This document shows, piece after piece, positions 35,892 through 50,073 of a stretch of DNA of 64,000 bases (position 1 is the first letter of the stretch; each line of letters starts with the position of its first letter). Both the position numbers and the translations under genes were made by a program. The stretch spans positions 14,690,721 to 14,754,720 of the forward strand of contig NW_025062479.1 in NCBI RefSeq assembly GCF_000002995.4. The letters run 5' to 3'. The notes under the pieces were generated by a model that was not told the DNA's origin, did not search any database, and saw only the letters and a program-made list of their open reading frames with translations. The stretch is from Brugia malayi. Lineage: Eukaryota > Nematoda > Chromadorea > Rhabditida > Onchocercidae.

Positions 35892-38368
35892 GAAGTTGCA
35901 ATCGAAACTGTTGAGAATTTTCAGCAAGAAAAATCCAGTTAAGAAATAATAGTGAAGAATCCTCTAAGTTGGTCACTTGCAGCAATACCTCAGTTTTTCT
36001 TATTACTAGGTTTAACTGTATTGCATTTTCGTGATTCGTATGATTATGTCGGGTAAAATCAGTATCTCTTATTCTTTGCTTTATTCATCTGTAGAGCTGT
36101 GTGATCTTGAAATACTTTCAAAGGCTTACTGGGTGATTTTGTTTTGGAAAATTATCTCATTATAAATTAGAATTAATTTGAGTTAAAACTATTGTAGGAT
36201 GCAGAAATAAAGTATTTTTGTTCATCTTACATTTAGGGTGAGAGGGAATAACATTATTTGGAGTATTTGGAGAATTTAAATAAGGTGAAAATGAGTGGGT
36301 CGAACATTACTATTCCTCTTAATTATAACTTGTTACATACATATATATATATATATATATAGCAGGTATGCATGCATTATGCTAGGTATTATCATTTGAC
36401 TTGTTTTTATGATACTTCTCCTCTACACATGAGTTTCAAATTCTCTATTTAGATACGACGTGACAGTTAAAGTTTTCCTTTTTTGATTTTTTCATTAGCT
36501 ATAGTCGTGCAGTGAAGAAAAGTGGTACGATTGTAATACCCATACAAAAGGTTAAGGTATAAAAAAGTTAAGTGCAGTGAGATGTTTACATGCCAGATGT
36601 GAATCTTTCACCCTCAGTGATCTAAAAATTTTCAGTCATTGCAATGTTTCTCTGGCGTCAAGTCGATGTAGGATTTGTTATTTTTGGAATCGTTCTGAAA
36701 TGTTGGAGCATATATATTGAGAAGACAATATGTAACTTATCGTGCAATTTAGGCGTAAATAACACAATTGAAATGACCTGTCTGTAGATTTCCACCGGAG
36801 ACAGTGGGGCTATTGATATTTAAATGAGCCCCTGAATGTTGTCATTCGGTTTTTTTTCATTATATTGAATTTGCTGTGAATCATACCAGCACTAATTCCT
36901 ATTCAAATTAATCACAAATGAATAAAGTTAAGTGGAAAATACTGGATCCACCAAATCCATAATAATTTTCCAAGAATGCACTTTAGGGCAAGTTCGTTTA
37001 AAAAGCTTTGTACAAGCTCGAAGGATCCGCTTTCACAAATCTCTATAGCGAAAAATGAGAGACAAAAATGAGAGGTGATAAGATGTACTGGAATCAACAG
37101 GCCTAATCTTGCATGCAGGGGGTCCAAGACATTAGCTATTCGAGATTAATGTTCGAGGTGGTAGACTAAAAACCCAAACCCTTTCTTAACATCAACATTG
37201 TTTCTTTATATGGGAAAGGGTCTAGAAGCTGTGGCTTAGCCAACTTTATTCACGTGTTCTACGCTGTTGGCTAACCGCGATAGAACGATTACTTCGATGT
37301 AACAAAAAAAAAGGCAAAGGCAGATATCTTCTTATGTTTAGATTGATTCTCTGCAGGAATGTCAAAGCATGCATGATGTCGCTGATCGTAACATCCGAAG
37401 CATCATTCCCTAATTACCCACGAACTATCACTACCCAACCTTCCATTGTTACTTGCAATGAAATTTATAAAGGCAGCCTTAAAGAACATCACCACTATTA
37501 AAACATTATTAATCATACAACTTCAAACAACACTGAAGAGCTAATTTAATGATCAATGACTCCAATGTCTCCACTGGAAATCTGCCGAAGATCAATTCAA
37601 TCTGTGAACTGTTTGCGTCTCCACCGCATAACAAATGGATGAATGTATATTGAAATGGATATACTGAAGTTGACAATGGAAGGTTGGCTTGCAAGGTAAT
37701 CATTGTGGTTTCACCTATGAATTTTGCTTTTTTGATTTCGTGTTTCTTAATTTACTTACCTCACTTTGTCATGAAGTAATAAAACATTGGCAAGTGGTGA
37801 TTTATCCAAAATTGTGGAAAAATTCCGATAAGAATAGATAAATTATTTATGCAGACAGTTATTGTCTGGCTTCATTTAATACAGTTGGTTGTCCAGCTTT
37901 CTGAATGACTACAAAAAACGAAAATTCAATAGAACAAAATTAAGCAAATGCTAATGAATGAAAAAAAGTTCCGGAAGTCTTTATAAAGAACTGTAGAGAA
38001 TTTTGTCGCACAGTGTAACATTTTCATTTCCAAATTTTTCATTTACCGCCACTTCCAGTTTCCTATTTCTTTGCTTGAGCACTTCATGAATTCATAATTT
38101 GAATCGACAAAACAAATGTTTGATAACAATTGATGCATCATTTTAGAAAGGAAAATGGTGCATAGTTCGTATTGATAGAGTCATCTTTCGATTTCGATGC
38201 ATCGTTGTGAAGTAATGTAATAATTGATAAGAAAATAAAGATTAAAATATGTACAGTAATTATTGTGAGATTTAGATATCAAATTATCAAACAAATTCCT
38301 ATTTAACTGAGCAATAAAACAGTTCTTATCCTTTCCTTCATCAGCGAACATTTGATTCATAAATTAGA
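35892..38368. other. Intergenic region downstream of utp-6
   Basis: The utp-6 3' UTR should lie at its left end. An (AT)n tract is at 36342-36360. The patch 36900-37700 is richer in G+C and carries two minus-strand ORFs (36912-37127 and 37509-37703) and a hairpin (37236-37274), but I can name none of these. The 37509-37703 ORF starts ATG in a good context and encodes 64 residues with no recognisable domain. Confidence 0.5.
37236..37274. repeat. Inverted repeat, 9-bp perfect arms, 21-nt loop
   Basis: TTAGCCAAC at 37236-37244 and GTTGGCTAA at 37266-37274. G+C-richer than the flanks; too short for a typical pre-miRNA. Confidence 0.75.
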
Positions 38369-38943
38369 ATGAAAATAATCTTTACATTGAGTATCTGTCT
38401 CTCAGTGAAACTTTACAGAGGGAGAAATTATCTTGCAAACATTCTAAACAATAGAACAATGCACAGCTGGAAAATTATTATGGAATTGCTTGGTGGATTC
38501 AGTATTTGTCATTTAATTTTATTCGCGAATGAATTGAATGGGATTAGTGCTGGTCCAGTACACAGCAAAATGCTATATAATAAACGAGACATACTGCAAG
38601 CAGCAAGAGCAAAAAGAATATCAAAGCTGGCAACAACAACAACAACAACAACAATAACAACGCAATCTAAGTAAACAAATTTTAAAATAAGAATGGCACC
38701 TGTCCAGTATCTTAAATTGTTGTCGAAATGGTAACGTTGCTATTAGATCCATCACAACTATTACAAATGAGACACAATGGAATATCATTAGGTTTGATTC
38801 TGTAAGATCTCAGCAGAGTTACCTATCAGTTCAGTAGAATATTTCAAGATAATGTGATAACGAGCTATATTTAGCTGATGGAAGTACTGGCCTCTCTGAA
38901 GCAGCGACATTCGAACTGTGCGCCGCAACAAAAAATCATTTAG
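38369..38943 (+). CDS. Possible small secreted protein, three-exon model, unknown function
   Basis: Exon 1 ends 38670 (donor GTAAAC), exon 2 is 38708-38801 (acceptor CCTGTCCAG, donor GTAAGA), exon 3 is 38875-38943 (acceptor TATATTTAG, stop TAG). Phases match and give 154 residues from the ATG at 38369, or 124 from the ATG at 38459. The second ATG is a better start: it follows a possible trans-splice acceptor (TCTCTCAG ending 38405) and opens a signal-peptide-like segment (IIMELLGGFSICHLILFANE). Then come dibasic KR sites (YNKRD, RAKRI), a poly-Thr run from ACA repeats, a CCRNGN motif in exon 2 and a single Cys in exon 3. Dibasic sites after a signal peptide would suit a processed precursor, but no known peptide is recognised. 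Exon 3 is also open in another frame, so its phase is not secure. Confidence 0.35.
38636..38660 (+). repeat. (ACA)n repeat encoding poly-Thr
   Basis: About eight ACA/ATA triplets inside exon 1 of the putative secreted-protein gene. Confidence 0.85.
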
Positions 38944-41900
38944 GAAATAAGTCGAGAATTAAAATTATGACTGCTTCAAGCTTTTCAACAATCGAACTTA
39001 TAAAACATGAAAACATTTGAGAAATAGAGAGGACAGCTTTTGACATAATTAAACACAAAAATTTTAAAATATGAGAACAATACGCTAAAATTCTGTTATC
39101 AAAGAAAGAGCAATAAAATGCAAATAAATCTTCCATTTCACAGCTCGAGAAAGGATAATCAAACATAATACATTAGAGGACTATTATTTTCTTCTCGATG
39201 AAGGCATGCGTGGAAAATTTATCAGTTTAATAGCTATCGCATCCTTTGTAAGTGGAATCAAATTTTTTAGCAGTGGTTATTGATTTCAAAAAATAAATTA
39301 TAAAGAAAAGGTTGCTGTAAAGGTTCAATTTTCAAAGGTTGAAGAAATAAAAAATCTTCGAATTCTTTTGTTATGATATCGATAACAATTTCTCGAATTT
39401 TTCTGAAAGAAATGATTGTTAATATTAAATTTTGATTGATTACAATCATTAGGAAGCACCAGTAATGCGTGAGTAACCGATATGACAAAGGAATCAAAAG
39501 TTCTAAAGAGATAATTGTTCACAACTATGGTTCGCTTAAGTAACTAAAGATCATGAAGTAAGCATCACTTCTTTATATGCAATTTCAGGTTACTGATAGC
39601 TCATTCGTGGTGGAAAGTGATAAAAAATTTGATTTTGCAAAATTCATTTTGAAGAATTTCGTGGAAGACTGAAGTGGCGTAGTATAAGAAATGTTAATAA
39701 TCCAGTTTTGCTGTTATAAATTTAAATAAAATGCCCGACTGTTTTCATATTTAATTTGCGCAATTCTCAAAAGCTTAAATATATGCTTCAACAATTGATA
39801 ACCTAGTAATGGAGTTATGTTGTAGTATTATGAGTAAACAAAACTTACAAAAGTCTGAATTGCGTTAAACACATCAATGCGAAAAATGATGCATAGTCGG
39901 CGCAGATAGCATAGCTTTCCGATTTTGACACGTTGAAGTGAAAAAGTATTTTTGAGTCATTCCTTATTCGGGGAGTGATATGATAATTGATAAAAGAATG
40001 GAAATTGAAGCTAACGAAGTAATTATTAGTGAAATTGACTCAGTGACAGCTTAAAATTGTCTAATTCCTACATCATCCGATATGCTTGCATGGTTCATTA
40101 TAGTATTCACATTTCTTTCTGTCATTCATATTTTTCCAATGAATTAAACGGAATTCTTAAAACACACCGGCATACACTGCTGTTAATTTCACGAACTGAC
40201 CTGACTGAATTAATGATAGCAAGCAATGTCGCATGAAATCTTCAGTTATGAAGCTATTTTGCAGAATTCTTTTTTCCTATTTATTTACGGCAAGGTCATA
40301 TGAATGATTTAAAGAAGCTATCACTACGATGGGTTTTACCTCAAACTTATCACAATAAATTATCTTTTGAAATGTTTTTTTTTATATTTATTAAAATAAG
40401 CGGAGAAAAAAATAACAGAATTTGAATGCTTTTGTGAATCATACAGCCACAATTGTTAGCTGCATGAAATAAAAATTATGAAACGATCTCAGATTGCAGT
40501 CCAATTAAAGGAATAAAAGACATTGGATGAGAGATTTTTTGAAACAACAAAATTCCCTCTAAATTTTGTCGCAATTAATAAAGCTATGACACGTCTGTAT
40601 GAATCAAATTCAATTTCGAATCCAAATAGCATCACACGGCAATTTCAACAACAACAATGCTAAGCAAAAATAAACCAAAATAGATTCTTTCAATTCTTTC
40701 ATATTAATTCTTATTAAAAAAAAAAGACTGCAAATCAATTTTGAAATTCAAAATGCCGGAAATATCTTCTTAGTCTTATAAAATGCTAATTCTTTAGCAG
40801 ATCTACTTGCTTTAATTTCTAAATTTTTTGAACATCCTTTAGCTAAAGTCACTTACTTTATGCCTTGTTAGATTACAACAAATGACAGCAATGAATAGGA
40901 ATAACCGATGGATCACTATCAAAAGTGTCACAATATTTTAAGAAATGTTTCATCACATTTTTGCTTATTTCACTTACATTTTACTCGCTATTACAACTAG
41001 CACATAGCATTTAATATGTTTGCTTTAGCCTCTTTTTAAATTTGTCGGACGACCCGTATCAAAACAATTTGATAGTGATATGTAATTCACATTTGCCTTT
41101 TGAATTATGCATTTGACAACTTGGAAATTTTGGATTTTTTTTGCATAAATTTCGATCATTGCTTTTACTTAAAATATTATATGAGCTGCTGAAGAATGTA
41201 TAAATTATTCATCTGCTTAATTAGTACTTTGACATTAACTCTTTATTTATTTAACAACTAAAGAAATCAAATGACTTAGGTTCATTTCATATATTATTAT
41301 GTTACTCATGTATTTCTAAATTTATATTCCACTTCTGTTTTCAAAAATTTATGGTTGCTTCATCTTTAATTTATGTCAATTATCAACAAATTCTAAATCG
41401 AAAAATCACTTCAAATATATCATATGCATTTCAAATTTTTAGGTAAAACAAAAAGGATGAATATTCCATTCTTTGTCAAGAAACAAAAGTAAAATTAAAA
41501 AAAAAAAAAAATGAAAAAGCAACGAAGGCAACTCACCAAATAAAATAAGTAAAAAAAGCAAAACTTAAAAATGATAGCTTATTGGCGGAAGTGCTAAAAT
41601 AAGCGAGTGAAAGTGTACTTCAGTGAGAGAGGTGATTCAGTGAAGACGCGCATTGATAAATATGAAATAGATAAATATTAAATTTAATAAAAAGTTTAAA
41701 TTCCAACATATTTTAATATTTATATTGCAGTGAATACAAACTTATTTTAGTCCATTATCAAATTAATGTTTTAATAATATTAAAAATTTTTAAAGTAATT
41801 AAAAAGATCCATTAATGTATTGAAATGGGAGTTTATAAATAATTTAATCTTTCAATTTGTAATTTCTAAAGAAAAAAAATAAGAAAATTGCGTTAAATAA

Positions 41901-42444
41901 AAAGTAGTTCGAAATTCCAAGTGTGTTTGAAATAGCATTTCAAAGTAGTCACTAAGGTGACTACAGGGTGAATTAAAGAAATTTATTGCCATTAAAAAAA
42001 ATTGCAGCAAAAGAGAAAAGAAAGAAAGTACTGACTTAGTGCAGAATTGTGTAACTTCTTCCATTTTCAACATTTTTATCAAGAAATTATCAATAGTGAG
42101 TAAACTATCGGTGATGACGTTTCATGTTATATTTCTTATTAAAAAATTAATCTATTCTCCCGCTTTTGTAATTTTTTAAATATTTTAATAAATTAGTTTT
42201 TGAATTTGGTCAAAGTGTAAAAACTTGGCAAAATTTTTGCTGTGAATGTTTTCATCAAATTCAAATTTGTCTTGTTGTGTTGTTATTGAAAACCAAATTT
42301 TTTTTGTTTGAATACTATTTTTTAATTTTAGTAACACAACAATGGATTATTGAAAAATTTTAGCAATGATAATAGTCAAATAATTCGATAATAAATACTG
42401 TGCTGCTCTGAAAACTTCCAAACATATTTTCAGTCGCCCAAACA
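38944..42444. other. Intergenic region upstream of the ENPP gene
   Basis: Mostly AT-rich. Short ORFs on the minus strand (38936-39166, 39267-39522, 41852-42082) show no domain and no good splice context. No gene recognised. Confidence 0.55.
42423..42433 (+). promoter_or_regulatory. Probable spliced-leader trans-splice acceptor of the ENPP gene
   Basis: CATATTTTCAG ends 11 bases before the presumed start codon at 42445. An acceptor consensus this close to the first ATG, with no upstream coding exon seen, is the usual arrangement for nematode trans-splicing. Not proven by sequence alone. Confidence 0.45.
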
Positions 42445-45400
42445 ATGACTACAGTTGCACCTAAGGTAAAAAAGTGAAATTTATTTTCATCGCTGTAAAA
42501 AAAATTTAAAAATAGAATATGCAATATTTGTAGAAGTGAATTTGACAGATCTGACTAATTTGTGTTTTAACTTGTAAGAAAACATTTTCAATTTTTTCCT
42601 TTCCATATTTTATGAAACTATGTTAAATTGAAATTTTGTTAATTATGTAATATGTTAAATAAATTACTTTTAATAATTTTTTGATCTTGATTTTTGAGAT
42701 TGCTAATTTAATGAATGCAGCATGTAAAATTTTACATGATCTATATTGTGTCTTTTAAAACAGGGGTTTCTAACTTGATTTACCTGTTGAACAAAAAAGC
42801 ATTTCATTGATTCCCAATTTCTTTACCCATGAATTAGCAATATTTGAAGTATTTTTTCTATATTAACTACTGAATTAAGTAATATTTCTTACTCTAATTA
42901 ATTTATTTTGTACTAGCATTGCACAGCTCATCATCCATTTCAGTTACAAACAAAATTTCTTTCCCTAAATTCTAGTAATGAATCAGGAATTCACATGAGA
43001 AGAATTAATTGTCAAAAGAAATTAATTATTTAAAAGCAAAAAAAAGGGCATTTATTTCTTGTCAAGGGCAATTTATGAATACTTTCAGGAAACATACATA
43101 AGAAATGATAATTGTAATTTAAAGGAATATATTTCGGTGAATTCAACAGAGCGGTATAATGTTAAATTGCCGAAAGTGACACTCTTCTCTGTCGGATATA
43201 TACTATCACTTTTCATTACTGTTATCATCATATTCGGTTGTTTACGCACAATCTCGACTAAACTTTCAGACGGTGATGCAAATACGCAAAGTTCTAATAA
43301 TTGCAGTTTAGATATATGCGAAAAGAAGTGAGCAAGTTTTTAGTGGTACATTCTTAAAGGATTAATATTTTAGAATGCCAATACTTTTTTGATATTTGCT
43401 TCTTCTCTACTATTTACTAGTTTTACAAATAGCTAACAATTAACAAATATGCAGAAAACCTATTGATGAAATAATTTCAGTTATTGCAATATATGAATAT
43501 TATTGAAATATTTAGTTATTTTTTTATAGATTTAATAAAACACCACTACTTATCCTTAGTTTCGACGGTTTCCGAAATAGCTATTTGGAGCACAATATTA
43601 CACCATCAATTCAACGTTTGATAAACTATGGCACCCACAGCAAATATATGTTACCAACATTTCCTTCTAAGACTTTTCCCAACCATTACACCATAGCAAC
43701 CGGACTTTATCCCGCCTGGCACGGGATCATTGATAATCGTTTCTATGATATAAAACTGAAAGTAACATTTATTATTTCATATTTAAATAACTATTTTACA
43801 TTGAATAAAGAAAAGTTCACTAGTATTTACGTACGAACACGCGACATATTGTTTTTTGAAGTCTCTACTAATACATAAAATAGCTATAATTGATTAACTT
43901 CATAAGATAAGACTTTGCTAATTTTAATGCTATATTTCTTTTCAATTACACTACACATTTCAGGCTTTCTTCAAGAAAAGTTCCAATAAACCTGGTTGGT
44001 ACCTTGGTGAACCGGTAAATGCCTTTTTTTTTTTGATTTATTTTTAATCTACAAAAATTATCCACAAACACCATTTTTCTTCTCTTTTTTTTTGTAATTT
44101 GCTTTTTACAAGATTTAATTTTTAGTGATACGTTGATAAGCATTATGTTTGTGTTGATAAAGCATTATGAATAACCTTATTTCTTCCGTCTATTAAAATT
44201 ATAGTTCAGATATGGAAAACAGCACAAAAAGCTGGCTTAAAATCAGCAGTATTTTTTTGGCCTGGAAGTGAGGAATTAGGTAAGAAATAAGTTTTGAACC
44301 ATAAATATGACTGCAGAAACTTTGTTACAAGTTCAAGGATAGACTATTGGAGTTATTGGTAAATTATAAAACTAAACACTTTTGAAATTACTTTGATTAT
44401 TTAGTTTGTTGCAATAAATTAGAAAACTTAATAGTATTTCAAAAAAATGTTAATGACAAATATAGACATATTATACCTTTTAATTCATCCCAACTATTTT
44501 ATGCTAACTCTTTCCTTACTCTTACTGATGTCATTCAGTTTTTCCCTTTATCTTTTCTAAATTTGCAAAAAAAGATATTTTAGAAAAATTGCCCAATTAC
44601 TGGATGAAATACAACAGCTCAACTCCATTCAGACACCGCATTGATACAGTAAGTAAATTAATTACTGATAGATAACTTAGCAGCGATTGTTTTCTCTATT
44701 TCTTTCCCTTTATCACTTCGTTTTCAAATTGTTTTAATTTAACAATTAATTAAATTTTTACAATTAATCTAATTTCTCTTCACTGTTGTCATTACTACTG
44801 AAAATGTGACTTATTTTTGTAACTAATTTAACAGACCGAAAATTTACTTTTTATATATTTAATATAATTTCATGAGAAACATTCACAATTTGCAACCATA
44901 TAAATTATTATGTCAATAATTTTCTGGTAAATTGTTTGGTAAGTTAAACATAGAAAGAAAACTCTTTGTATTTCAGGTAATTAAATGGCTAAAGCTACCC
45001 GATGATGAACGGCCATCACTTATTCAAGCATATTTCGAGGAACCCGATATTTCAGGACATAAACATGGACCGGATTCGCAAGCAGTAACTTTACTGAATT
45101 TATTACTTTATTTAAGATAGTGCATTTTCAGTCCTAGGAGAATAATAATGAACAAGATTTTTAATTTAAGTAGATGAATCTGATACAAGTCAGATTATAT
45201 TTAATTAAATAAAATCAGATTTAATAAAAAATATAAATTGATTATATTTTAATATTAAGGTTCACGATGCATTGATCCTAATGGATGGAGTAATTAATTA
45301 TTTGATAAGACGATTACTTGAGGAAAAGCTCATGGGCTGCATTAATCTCATTTTGCTTTCTGATCATGGTTTGCTTTTCTTCAAAATTTCAAACTTCTAG

Positions 45401-48400
45401 TAACTTCGAAACATTATTTTTTCACAGAAAGAAGAAATATCGAAATATATTTTTTTTTAAATCTGTCCCACTAATCTGATATTCATCACAAGAAACCTCA
45501 TGATAGCATTTGTAAATTTTATCAATGTTTTTTTGTTTTTTTTTCCTTTTATCAATAGATCGATGCCATTTTAGTTTGTAAAACTTTTCTTATAATTATC
45601 ATGGTACATCTGAATTATTGTAAATATTTTTGTATAAAATTATCTATGACTATAGTATCATTTAATTTTTTTTTTTTTATTATCAGGTATGCAACAAATG
45701 GATAAGACAAAGTTTGTAGTCACCACAAATTATTCAGAAATGAACTTTGATAATAAATTTTTTTCTGGAACAACAGCTCGAATTCAAATTAGCTATAAAA
45801 CTAATTCATCCGATGGAAACGGTAATATCTTTTTTTTAGTGAAAAATTTCTCAAACTGTTTTATTTTTATATAAAAAATATTTCTTAAAATCAATAAATT
45901 CTTCTCTCCGATGATTTTTTAGGTACAGATGATATTATCAATGATATAATTTCAACAATGGAATGTCAGTCTGGAAATAGTTACATAGCATACAGAAAGG
46001 ATTTGGTGCCAATAAGGTTTCATTATGCCGGTTCACTAAGAATGGGCGATGTTATCATTAAGGGACGGCCGGGAGTGTGCATTTTTCAGTATGTGCTTTT
46101 GCCGAGAATTATATTACTGTTAAATATTTGATGATATATTTCCATGAATCCCTATTATAGCGCTAATAACACTAACCAATTAAATGTTATCCAATCAACA
46201 ATTGGAAATTAAAGTGTTATAGGTGGGGAAATTAAAATCTGTCATAAATGAAAATAATACTGCAAAACAGTGTGCTGTTAAGTTCAAAACAAATAAGCTA
46301 ATTAAATATGTATGCAATTCGTTGTTTGCTTTTTAATTAATTTAAAGTGAGTTGAATTATCATTGCTAAATATGCATTCCACATTTATGAATATATTCAA
46401 AATACTATCATAAAAAAATGCAAAAAATATTTTTAACATTTAGAACGGATGAAAAGAAAGAATCGTATAATCGTCTTGGCGATCATGGCTATGATAATCG
46501 AATTGCTAGCATGCGGACAATCTTTATTGCTATTGGTCCTGATATTGCACAAAATCGGAAAATCAATAGCTTTCAGAATATTGAGCTTTATAACTTATTC
46601 ACATGTGTGTTTTTCGTCTTAGAAATTAAAATGAATTTAGGTAGAGTAAAAAAGAGCCTATCAGGCTTTTGGAATGTGGTAAATTATAACAGAATCATAT
46701 GATAGAAGGTGAGAGAGGGCATTTTCATTGCGGAGTGGAATTTTAAAACTGTAATTTATATTATTCAAACATTTTTTTTTTAATTTCGGCGAATAAAGTT
46801 TTTCATGATCGATCTTTTATGAAGATTTGCTACGAATTGATGCAGCACCAAATAATGGAACCAACGGTACTCTATTCCCTGTACTTCGCAATCCTCCAGC
46901 TTTACCGATAACGGCTCTGGATCAACAAACAGATCAATGCACTGATAAGATAAAGATAAGAAAGTGTAATTCTTCGTGTGATTGCCCGGTAATTTTTTTT
47001 TTATATAGTCTATAAAAGCTTTTCAAAAAATCTAATTGATTTAATGCTTATTTAATAGAAATTATGAGCCTAATATGTAATCATCAATATCACTGTTAGA
47101 AATTGAATTAAAATCATCGATTTGTACATGTTTCTTTCTGTTTCTGATGTTATATATCATAAAAACAAGATCAGATTTAAGGATCATATACCAAGAATCA
47201 GGACCGGATTTTTGAATATACATGATACATCAAGAATTAGGATCAGGTTTATAAATAACATGTTATTTATTAAAAATTTAGATCAAGTATATATCCATTT
47301 ATTCTAGTAATTCAATTTCCCAACAATTTTCTAACAATTCTATTACCATTCAGCTAATGAATGAGAACTATTTCAATTGTATGACGGTATTCAACAGTTC
47401 TATCAGGGCTAGTTATCAATTTACGGGTGAACTCTGCAGCATACAACTTTGTGACGCAATCATACATTTCGATAAGAAATTACAAAAAACAGTTATTATA
47501 GAAGGTATCATGAAGAATAGTATTTGGCTGGAAGAGATAAAGTAAGATTTTATCATAGCAGTATATTTTAATTGGTGTAAATGCATTCTAACATAAAAGT
47601 TGAAATAATTTGTTCCAGTGAAAGCTGTGTCACTTGCATTGATATCATGCAAAATAATTCATATGAAATTCCACAAGACGGAAAATATTCAATTTCACTA
47701 TTTGGAAACCTTGGTAACTCGCAAATTTCCATTGCTTATAAAACAACTTACATAAATGATTATTTGGTATAAAATATCTCAAAAGAAGCAAAAGTTGACT
47801 GAGACTAAAATTGTTAATAATCTAACTAATTATGCACAACGAATTACCGATTTAAACTGTAAACAATTTTGGGCAGTCTGTAATTTCAATTTCGATCATC
47901 GATAGGGCTTAGCAATTTCACTTGTTTAGTTGCTGCATTATATTTGTTTATTTCAGATCATTATTATACGCTTGATTTAGCACGAGTGATTGTGCCAAAA
48001 ATTTTTGTTGATAGTAAGTTATGAAAAATTTGGCCATAATTTAGAGTAATTTAATTATTTGGTTTTAATAATTTAACATTTTTTTAGTTTAATTGAAAAT
48101 TAAAATTTTTTATTTAAATAGTTTAAAATAATTTTAAAAGAAATGCGCAGCAAATTAGTGCAAAATTTGAAATTAAAAAAAAAAAAAAGAAAACCTTCAG
48201 GAATATGGCGATATGTTTTAAATGAAACAGCTAAATATTTGGCCAAATATGACAAATTACGCTTCTTCTCTGGCGTAATGTATGATCAAGATGGTGACGG
48301 CGTACGTGATAGTGATGATATCATCAAGTAAAATTAATCTTCTGATTTAAATTCATCCCTTCGTTTTTTGTAGAAAAATTCATATCACATAATTCAAATA

Positions 48401-50073
48401 TACTATTCTTTCATAAATCTCTTTGACACTTCAGAAAAAGTGATCCGTCACACTTATTCTTTGTGCCTATGTGGTGTGAAAATAGCACACTGATCGACCA
48501 TACTTCATGCAAAGATGTCATTTTTATTCCTTACATATTACCACTTAAAGGGAAAAATTTGAATTGTTTGGTAAGATAATTCATGCATATTGAAGAAATT
48601 GCGCAGTTTTTAAATCAGAGTATATTCAATCAAGATGATATCCCATTTTAGAATAATTCAATTGTAAATTGAAAAGATCAAAAGATCGATCAATTCTGAT
48701 CGTTTCAATTTGATAAGATTTATTTCTGACTTGCACTAAATGATTAAAAGCTTTTCAAAATATATTTGCAAGCATATTGCACTACAAAATAAAAAAATAT
48801 TGCATATTTTAAGAATTTGTTTTAAAAAAGTTTTCAAAATTTTAAATGCATACACTGATTATAATGCTTCATTCTTACATTAAGTTTATTATTCTATTAT
48901 TATGTCACACATTTCCCAGAAAGTTTTTTTGTTTTGCAGGAGCCTTCAGAATATCTCTATGATAATACAGCTCGAATGCGTGATATCGAACTATTAACTG
49001 GAATAGAATTTTTCACTGATAGAAATATTTGGTCAGATGTGGAAGCAATCCAACTACGAACTTTATTAAGAATACGGTAAATGATTTTTGGTGACATAAG
49101 CAATATGTGACATTTTCTTATCAGTAATATTCATCTGCAATTTAGTAAAAATGTAATTCAATTATTGAAAGTTAGTAATTTAAGAATCCTTTAACATAAT
49201 CAAATAATGTTGGATAAAAATTAAAGATTGTTAGAGAGTAAGACATGGTATAATAAAATTGAAGAATTTCTAAATGAAATAAACCAAATAATTATTAAAA
49301 CTGAGTGACTCATGTTAATATATCATTAGGATCAAAGTAAATTGAATTGTTTAAGTTCAAAAATTCTTTTTGAATTTCAAATAAGTTTGCTTTTAAGGAG
49401 TTATTAGTATAGCCGTTTTTAGAAATTTTTCTTTTGAAAGAAATAACACACTTTGCAACATTCCAAATTGTTTGATTCTTCATTGTCATTTCCCTTCAAT
49501 TTGATAACAAAATTGTCATAAATTAAGCAAAATGGGTAAATCTTCCTCATTCAATCAATAAATTTCGATTTTTTCGATTTAAGTGGTAGTAACTTATAAC
49601 TCACATGACACTGATTCAGTCATTTTGGTTGAAAAAAAGGCATTATTTTACAAAATTAGATCAGATTATTTGACTGATGGATCCTAGTGAGTTCAAATTT
49701 TGAGTTTTTTCTGGAAAAGCAGCAATCAATCAAGCAAAGGATTGTTGTTTAAAAGGATAAAAAGTAAAATTGAATAACTGTACTATTTAAAAGAAAAAAA
49801 AAAATTTCTTCCAATAATGTATATTTATCCTCATAATGTATATTTAACGGCTGCATGACATAAGTCAAAAAGTAAGTAATTTGAAGTATTTACCATTTAA
49901 ATGAGTTTGTTAAACTAAATCCATCAAAAGAAAAAAAAGAATGAAATGAAAGCTTGAGGAGGGCTGTTATTGATGCGACTATTCCACTGACATTGGTCAG
50001 TGTTGACAAAAATTTCCACTCACAGTTAATCGATAATAAATGTAAAATTATTTCCCACAGTAAATTTATTTGA
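42445..50073 (+). CDS. Ectonucleotide pyrophosphatase/phosphodiesterase (ENPP family), complete 19-exon gene
   Basis: Hydrolyses extracellular nucleotides and related phosphodiesters using two zinc ions. Exons: 42445-42465, 43089-43327, 43530-43761, 43964-44014, 44210-44279, 44575-44648, 44977-45084, 45260-45368, 45687-45821, 45923-46088, 46444-46604, 46825-46988, 47354-47541, 47619-47713, 47957-48013, 48201-48327, 48435-48570, 48940-49076, 50061-50073; 2283 nt, 760 residues, phases consistent. Residues 37-59 form one transmembrane helix after a short cytoplasmic tail (type II membrane protein). Zinc and catalytic residues are all present: D99 (FDGFR), T135 (FPSKTFPNHY), D253/H257 (EPDISGHKHG), D300/H301 (SDHG), H416 (GDHGYDN). 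The nuclease-like domain keeps the calcium loop DQDGDGVRDSDD (652-663). The two somatomedin-B domains of vertebrate ENPP1-3 are absent. Uncertain points: the donor at 47714 (the frame also runs on to 47766) and the end, which could be the TAA at 49077-49079 rather than the tiny last exon. Confidence 0.9.
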
